This document shows positions 60,461 through 64,000 of a stretch of 64,000 nucleotides of DNA, piece by piece. The translations under genes and the position numbers were made by a program. Source of the stretch: CAWATZ01 sp963784995 (lineage in GTDB: Bacteria > Planctomycetota > Planctomycetia > Gemmatales > Gemmataceae). Location: the NCBI GenBank assembly GCA_963784995.1, contig CAWATZ010000002.1, positions 186,001 through 250,000 of the forward strand. Direction: 5' to 3'. The notes below the pieces were generated by a model, which worked only from the letters and a program-made list of their open reading frames with translations, did not search any database and was not told the origin of the DNA. Position 1 is the first letter of the stretch; every line of letters starts with the position of its first letter.

Positions 60461-62167
60461 CTAGCTCGCATAGTCATTGCTTCCCGCGAAGGATGCACTC
60501 ACAGTGTAGCTTCCTGCCTGGGTCGGGGCCGTGGTGCCGAGATCGGCAATCAGATTCCCATCGGCATCTACTTGCTGGTAGTCGAGTGCAGGCGAGACAC
60601 CTTCCAGGTTACTGGCTGGGGCATCGTCAATCCCTGGAAGTACCCCTGCCACGGTGACAGTGGCGGGGAAGGTGGAACCGTTGAACGTGCCACCTGCATC
60701 AGTCAGGGTTAGTGTCGGTGCGGCCTGATCCACTTCCTGATCAAGCGCAACACTGCTGGACATGAAATCACTGTCGCCGTTGTAGCTCGCAGTGATGCTA
60801 TGCGTCGCCACAGCGAGATCGGACGTGGTGAAGGAGGCCTGGCCATTGTCGTTCAGGGTTTCGGTGTCCAGCAGCGTATTGCCATCGTAGAAATCCACCG
60901 AGCCGGTTGGAGTGACCGTTCCCCCAGACGCGGTGCTGACGCCCGCGGTGAAGGTGACGCTCTGCCCCCAGACCGAGGCGTTCTGACTGGAGGTCAGCGT
61001 GGTATTGCTCGCGAGCTTCTCATTGATCTCAAAGACGTAGCGGCCATCGAGATTGCTATTGAAGCTGTTGTGGATCAGCCCCGTTGAGGCATTGCTGTCC
61101 AGCAGGGAGCCGCTGATCCCCGAGCCTGGCAGCTCCAGGGACGTGTTGGCGTCTCCCGTTCCATCGGAGTAGCCAGCCCGTGCAGAGATTCCCCCTGTCC
61201 CGCCGCTGCCGCCACTGGCATCACCTGTCTCCCATCCAATCTGTCCATAGTTGAACTCAATGTCAAAAGCCCCCGGGCCCTCGTCGGGACGAGCGATCAG
61301 CACGGCCTGGAAGGTGTCGGTCGGGGTCGTGTGCTGATCGTAATAGCCGACGTGATTCCAGGTCGCGGCGAACGCGGCCTGACCATCGACCGTGCCTGTC
61401 CCATAGGTCACCGGCAGACCAGCCCGCGTATCCACGTCCGCAAAGAACGGAGCGATGATCGGCAGCGACAGGTCAGCCAGGGCCGCGGGGGTGTATTCGC
61501 TCAGAGAAGCGCCAAAGGTCAGGTTGCCATTGTTGTTTACGTAGACTTGCGAATAGCTCTGGCCGCCAAAGTTGACGGAGAATCCCAGATTGACCGGCCC
61601 TGCCGAACTATCATCGTTCGGATCAAGGGTCGAGCTGGTCAGGCCGGCAGCATCTTCCAGAGGCGAGCCGAGCGCCGGGGTCAGGATGATGAAAGTCGTT
61701 GACGCACTGGCGCCATCGTAATCCTCGCTTCCCGGGAAAGCGGCCTGGACCGTGTAGGTTCCGGGCATGGAGGGCGCCGCGTCCAGAGGTATGCCGCTGA
61801 CACTGCTGCCGGAATAGTAATCAACCGTCAGTGCGACGCCCTCCAGGGAATCTCCTGGGACCCCGTCGGCGCCAGCTACCGTGGCCGCAGCTGGAAAGGG
61901 CGAGCCATTGTAGATGCCGCCATTGTCCGTGACGCTGACCGTCGGCGTCAACGAGGGCATCACCCGGTCTTCCAGGGCTTCCAGCCCCAGACGAACACTC
62001 CGTTTTGGGAGAGAGAGGGCAACGGGCCGACTCCAGCTCCTGATCCAGCTCCAACTCGCGACCCACTGAAGCCAGCCTCGCCGGGGCCCGAAGCAGCTCC
62101 ACAGCCTGGCCAACCAGTTAGAGCGATTGGGGTCCGAACCATTCCCTTCAAACCAGTGCTGTGTCAC
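60461..62167 (-). CDS. Giant PKD/Rhs polymorphic toxin, N-terminal piece (LEPR, NIDO, Ig-like domains) ending in an in-frame amber
   Basis: The start is GTG 62167, six bases after a perfect AGGAGG (62174-62179); the frame is open further up but without a ribosome site. The first ~75 residues are basic and Trp-rich and end in LGLEALEDRVMPSLTP, the LEPR-type signature of giant planctomycete surface proteins. Then follow an MBG/YDG-type domain, a nidogen-like (NIDO) domain (YSQVYVNNNGNLTFG...IIAPFFADVD...FNYGQIGWETG), a Big_3 Ig-like domain (SVDFYDGNTLLDTETL) and another MBG domain. The ORF stops at TAG 60461-60463 in NDYAS*TSQPVPFTI; the same frame continues uninterrupted to 53552. Joined length about 2870 codons. 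Confidence 0.8.
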   Translation of the reverse strand: MTQHWFEGNGSDPNRSNWLARLWSCFGPRRGWLQWVASWSWIRSWSRPVALSLPKRSVRLGLEALEDRVMPSLTPTVSVTDNGGIYNGSPFPAAATVAGADGVPGDSLEGVALTVDYYSGSSVSGIPLDAAPSMPGTYTVQAAFPGSEDYDGASASTTFIILTPALGSPLEDAAGLTSSTLDPNDDSSAGPVNLGFSVNFGGQSYSQVYVNNNGNLTFGASLSEYTPAALADLSLPIIAPFFADVDTRAGLPVTYGTGTVDGQAAFAATWNHVGYYDQHTTPTDTFQAVLIARPDEGPGAFDIEFNYGQIGWETGDASGGSGGTGGISARAGYSDGTGDANTSLELPGSGISGSLLDSNASTGLIHNSFNSNLDGRYVFEINEKLASNTTLTSSQNASVWGQSVTFTAGVSTASGGTVTPTGSVDFYDGNTLLDTETLNDNGQASFTTSDLAVATHSITASYNGDSDFMSSSVALDQEVDQAAPTLTLTDAGGTFNGSTFPATVTVAGVLPGIDDAPASNLEGVSPALDYQQVDADGNLIADLGTTAPTQAGSYTVSASFAGSNDYAS

Positions 62168-62173
62168 TTGCTG

Positions 62174-62179
62174 CCTCCT
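62174..62179 (-). promoter_or_regulatory. Ribosome binding site AGGAGG deciding the GTG start at 62167
   Basis: A consensus Shine-Dalgarno lies six bases before GTG 62165-62167, while the upstream in-frame codons at 62335 and 62254 have none. It fixes the start of the giant Rhs toxin and puts the LEALEDR motif about 77 residues in, the usual distance. Confidence 0.75.
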
Positions 62180-62550
62180 CCCTGGAGACTTCTGGATCGT
62201 TCCGCGCACGGGCAGCGGACACCCCTTGCCATGAGCAAAGGGGGCTTGGCGCATCCGCTGAGGACCGCTGACCGTGTCAGAGCTTGCCACCCCATTTCGT
62301 GGTGACACATTTCCCTCTACCATTGACAAATGCAATTCGGCCGGTTTTTGGATTGTGAATTCCCAACTTGTTCCAAAGTGTCACAAGTTTCATTCTGTCA
62401 ACAACTTCTGCCTCTCATCTCACGCTGCCCTTGCCAGGGCAGTCGGAGCCCCTACCATCGCAGTGCGTGAACCGTCACGCCCCCGCCTTCCTCCCCCAGG
62501 AGCTGCCCGTGTCTTCGGACAACCCCCACCATCAAGACCAGATCAGCAAG

Positions 62551-62762
62551 AAACATTCGCTGCCGCGTTTGAGAAGATCAGGCAAGGCACCGCTCCGATC
62601 GATTGCGAGCGGGACTTTCTCAAATATGTCTTCACGATCGCCAGGCGGTACGCGCAGGAGTCCTACCGTCGCCACGTCACGACCGAGCAATGCTCCCTGA
62701 CACGGCAAGAGACGTTCGATCCCAAGAAGCACGTGGTCCTTGCCATCGGGGAAACAGCGTAG
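62551..62762 (+). pseudogene. Possible ECF sigma factor remnant
   Basis: An open segment reads FAAAFEKIRQGTAPIDCERDF, then LKYVFTIARRYAQESYRRHV, which resembles the region 2 helix of ECF sigma factors (pattern WLFTIARNxxxDxxRR). No region 4 follows: the frame ends at the hairpin at 62756-62788. The upstream residues of the open frame (from 62274) show no protein-like character. Weak call; it could be chance coding. The rest of the 62180-62820 gap holds only this and the hairpin. Confidence 0.3.
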
Positions 62763-62788
62763 CCAAAGGAGGCCGCTTTGGCTACGCT
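62756..62788. repeat. Perfect 13-bp hairpin upstream of the aminotransferase gene
   Basis: AGCGTAGCCAAAG (62756-62768) and CTTTGGCTACGCT (62776-62788) flank a 7-nt loop. It lies 32 bp before the aminotransferase start and at the end of the sigma-like remnant. There is no T tract after it, so a regulatory or REP-like role is as likely as termination. Confidence 0.7.
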
Positions 62789-62820
62789 CAGGAAAGACAC
62801 CTACCGGGGAGAAGCTCCTG

Positions 62821-64000
62821 ATGCCCGATGCTTTCTGGACCGCCGCTCGCGCTCAGATGCTCCTCGATCCCACCGTGATCAACCTCAACACCGGCTCCTG
62901 GGGCCCCGTGCCGCGACCCGTCTTCGAGCGCGTCACCCAGCTGCGCCAGCGCCTCGCCGAGGAGCCGATGGACTTCTTTCTGCGTGGGGCGCCGCCGCTG
63001 CTGTGGCAGGCCCGGCAGGACCTCGCCGCCTTTGTCGGCGGCCAACCGCACCGGCTGATCTTCACGGCCAACGTCAGCGCCGCCGTCAACATGGTCGCCA
63101 GCGGGCTGCCGCTGGCGTCTCCCGGTGAGGTCCTCCTGAGCGACCACGAATACGGGGCCATGCACTGGTGCTGGGAGCGTGCCGCCCAGCGCCAGGGACT
63201 GACCCTCCGCACGTTCCAGCTCCCCCTCCTCGCTCAATCACCCCAGGAGATCGTTGACGCCGCCGTCGCCGCCATGTCGCCGCGGACCCGGCTGTTCTTC
63301 TTCAGCCACGTGCTGTCGCCGACGGGCCTGGTCCTGCCGGCACGGGAACTGTGTGCCGAGGCCCGCCGCCGCGGCATCCTGACCATGGTGGACGGGGCCC
63401 ACGCTCCGGCCTTCGTGCCGCTCAACCTGGACGAGATCAACGCGGATTTCTACGGGGCCAACTGCCACAAGTGGCTGCTGGCACCGACCGGGGCGGGCTT
63501 CCTCTACCTGGGACCGAACAGCCTGGATCGATTGACTCCGCTCCAGGTCAGCTGGGGCTATCGTCCCGACCCCACCCGCCTGGACGAGCCGGATGAGTTC
63601 GGCTCGACTCTGCGCATCCGCCAGTACGAGTTCGAGGGATCACGCGATCCGTGCCCGTGGGTCGCTGTCTCGGCAGCCATCGACTTCCAGGTCAACCTCG
63701 GTTGGGAGCGCATCCGCGGGCGGATTCGTGAGCTGACACGCCACGTGCAGCACCGGCTGACGGGCCTGTCCGGCCTTCGCCTGGCCACACCGGCACACCC
63801 CGCGATGCACGGAGCGCTGACAGCATTTCGGCTGCCGCCGGGAGTTGACGCCCCGGCGCTGCGGCGCGGCTTGTGGGAGAAGCACCGCATCGAGGTGCCC
63901 ATCTTTGAACGGCCGGAAGGGCCGCTCCTCCGCGTTTCGACGCATTTCTACAACACCGAGGAGGAAATCGATCGCCTGGCCGAGGTGCTGCCAGGACTGC
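62821..64000 (+). CDS. Aminotransferase class V, isopenicillin-N-epimerase-like (partial, C-terminus outside window)
   Basis: A PLP enzyme of fold type I. ATG 62821 follows GGGGAGAAGCTCCTG. 393 residues are present of a family usually near 390-420, so only the end is missing. Landmarks: INLNTGSWGPVPRPVFE at the N-terminus, MDFFLRGAPPLLWQARQ, LIFTANVSAAVNMVASGL (phosphate region), LLSDHEYGAMHWCWE, Asp in TMVDGAHAPAF for the pyridine nitrogen, and the Schiff-base Lys in GANCHKWLLAPTGAGFLYL. The subfamily (cysteine desulfurase-like, kynureninase-like or CefD-like) cannot be fixed; the N-terminal pattern favours the CefD-like group. No neighbour to the left is functionally linked. Confidence 0.9.
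   Translation, partial: MPDAFWTAARAQMLLDPTVINLNTGSWGPVPRPVFERVTQLRQRLAEEPMDFFLRGAPPLLWQARQDLAAFVGGQPHRLIFTANVSAAVNMVASGLPLASPGEVLLSDHEYGAMHWCWERAAQRQGLTLRTFQLPLLAQSPQEIVDAAVAAMSPRTRLFFFSHVLSPTGLVLPARELCAEARRRGILTMVDGAHAPAFVPLNLDEINADFYGANCHKWLLAPTGAGFLYLGPNSLDRLTPLQVSWGYRPDPTRLDEPDEFGSTLRIRQYEFEGSRDPCPWVAVSAAIDFQVNLGWERIRGRIRELTRHVQHRLTGLSGLRLATPAHPAMHGALTAFRLPPGVDAPALRRGLWEKHRIEVPIFERPEGPLLRVSTHFYNTEEEIDRLAEVLPGL

Noticed and set aside
62274..62550. Full-length gene at 62274-62762
   Set aside because: The first ~90 codons lack protein-like pattern and a ribosome site; only the last ~70 codons show weak sigma-factor-like character, so just that part is noted.

Overview
The window looks like planctomycete DNA, probably from the Gemmata-like (Gemmatales) branch. 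Evidence: paired DUF1549/DUF1553 and DUF1501 genes, a MoxR-DUF58-BatA cluster with giant von Willebrand proteins, an N-terminal LEPR-type 'LEALEDR' signature on a giant secreted protein, high GC, and long hairpins in most gene gaps. No rRNA, tRNA or CRISPR array was recognised, so the family-level call is an inference.

Layout. 1-3.3 kb (minus strand): an aa3-type oxidase operon (lipoprotein dihaem cytochrome c, COX2, COX1; COX1 runs off the left edge). 3.8-22.1 kb (plus): a small membrane protein, a PQQ-propeller protein, then MoxR ATPase, DUF58, a giant BatA/vWA membrane protein, a DUF4175-like coiled-coil membrane protein, a K/Q/G-rich secreted protein and a Tat-exported prenyltransferase-repeat protein. 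22.2-25.8 kb (minus): DUF1501 and DUF1549/DUF1553 genes. 26-31.3 kb (plus): a zinc-ribbon protein, an OPT transporter and an S46 peptidase. 31.4-34.9 kb (minus): a protein joining a zinc-peptidase-like region to a ChaN domain, and a leucine-rich-repeat protein.

35.1-62.2 kb (all minus) is the accessory heart of the window: four tandem polymorphic toxin/immunity modules. Read in the direction of transcription they are: (1) a giant LEPR/NIDO/PKD/Rhs protein ending in an SCP1.201-like (DddA-type) deaminase, followed by Imm1; (2) a 5'-truncated Rhs copy with a different SCP1.201-like tip, followed by Imm1 joined to a HEAT protein; (3) a 5'-truncated filamentous protein ending in a JAMM/JAB-like domain plus a small immunity candidate; (4) a long filamentous protein with Ig-like, cadherin-like and beta-helix regions and a divergent JAMM/JAB-like tip, plus another immunity candidate. 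Each family therefore has one long and one truncated copy. Palindromic REP-like elements sit at several module edges. An aminotransferase class V gene runs off the right edge.

Many genes carry single-base shifts, mostly in short G or C runs, so at least part of the apparent gene breakage is probably residual assembly error. Broken genes are listed as their separate open pieces with cross references.
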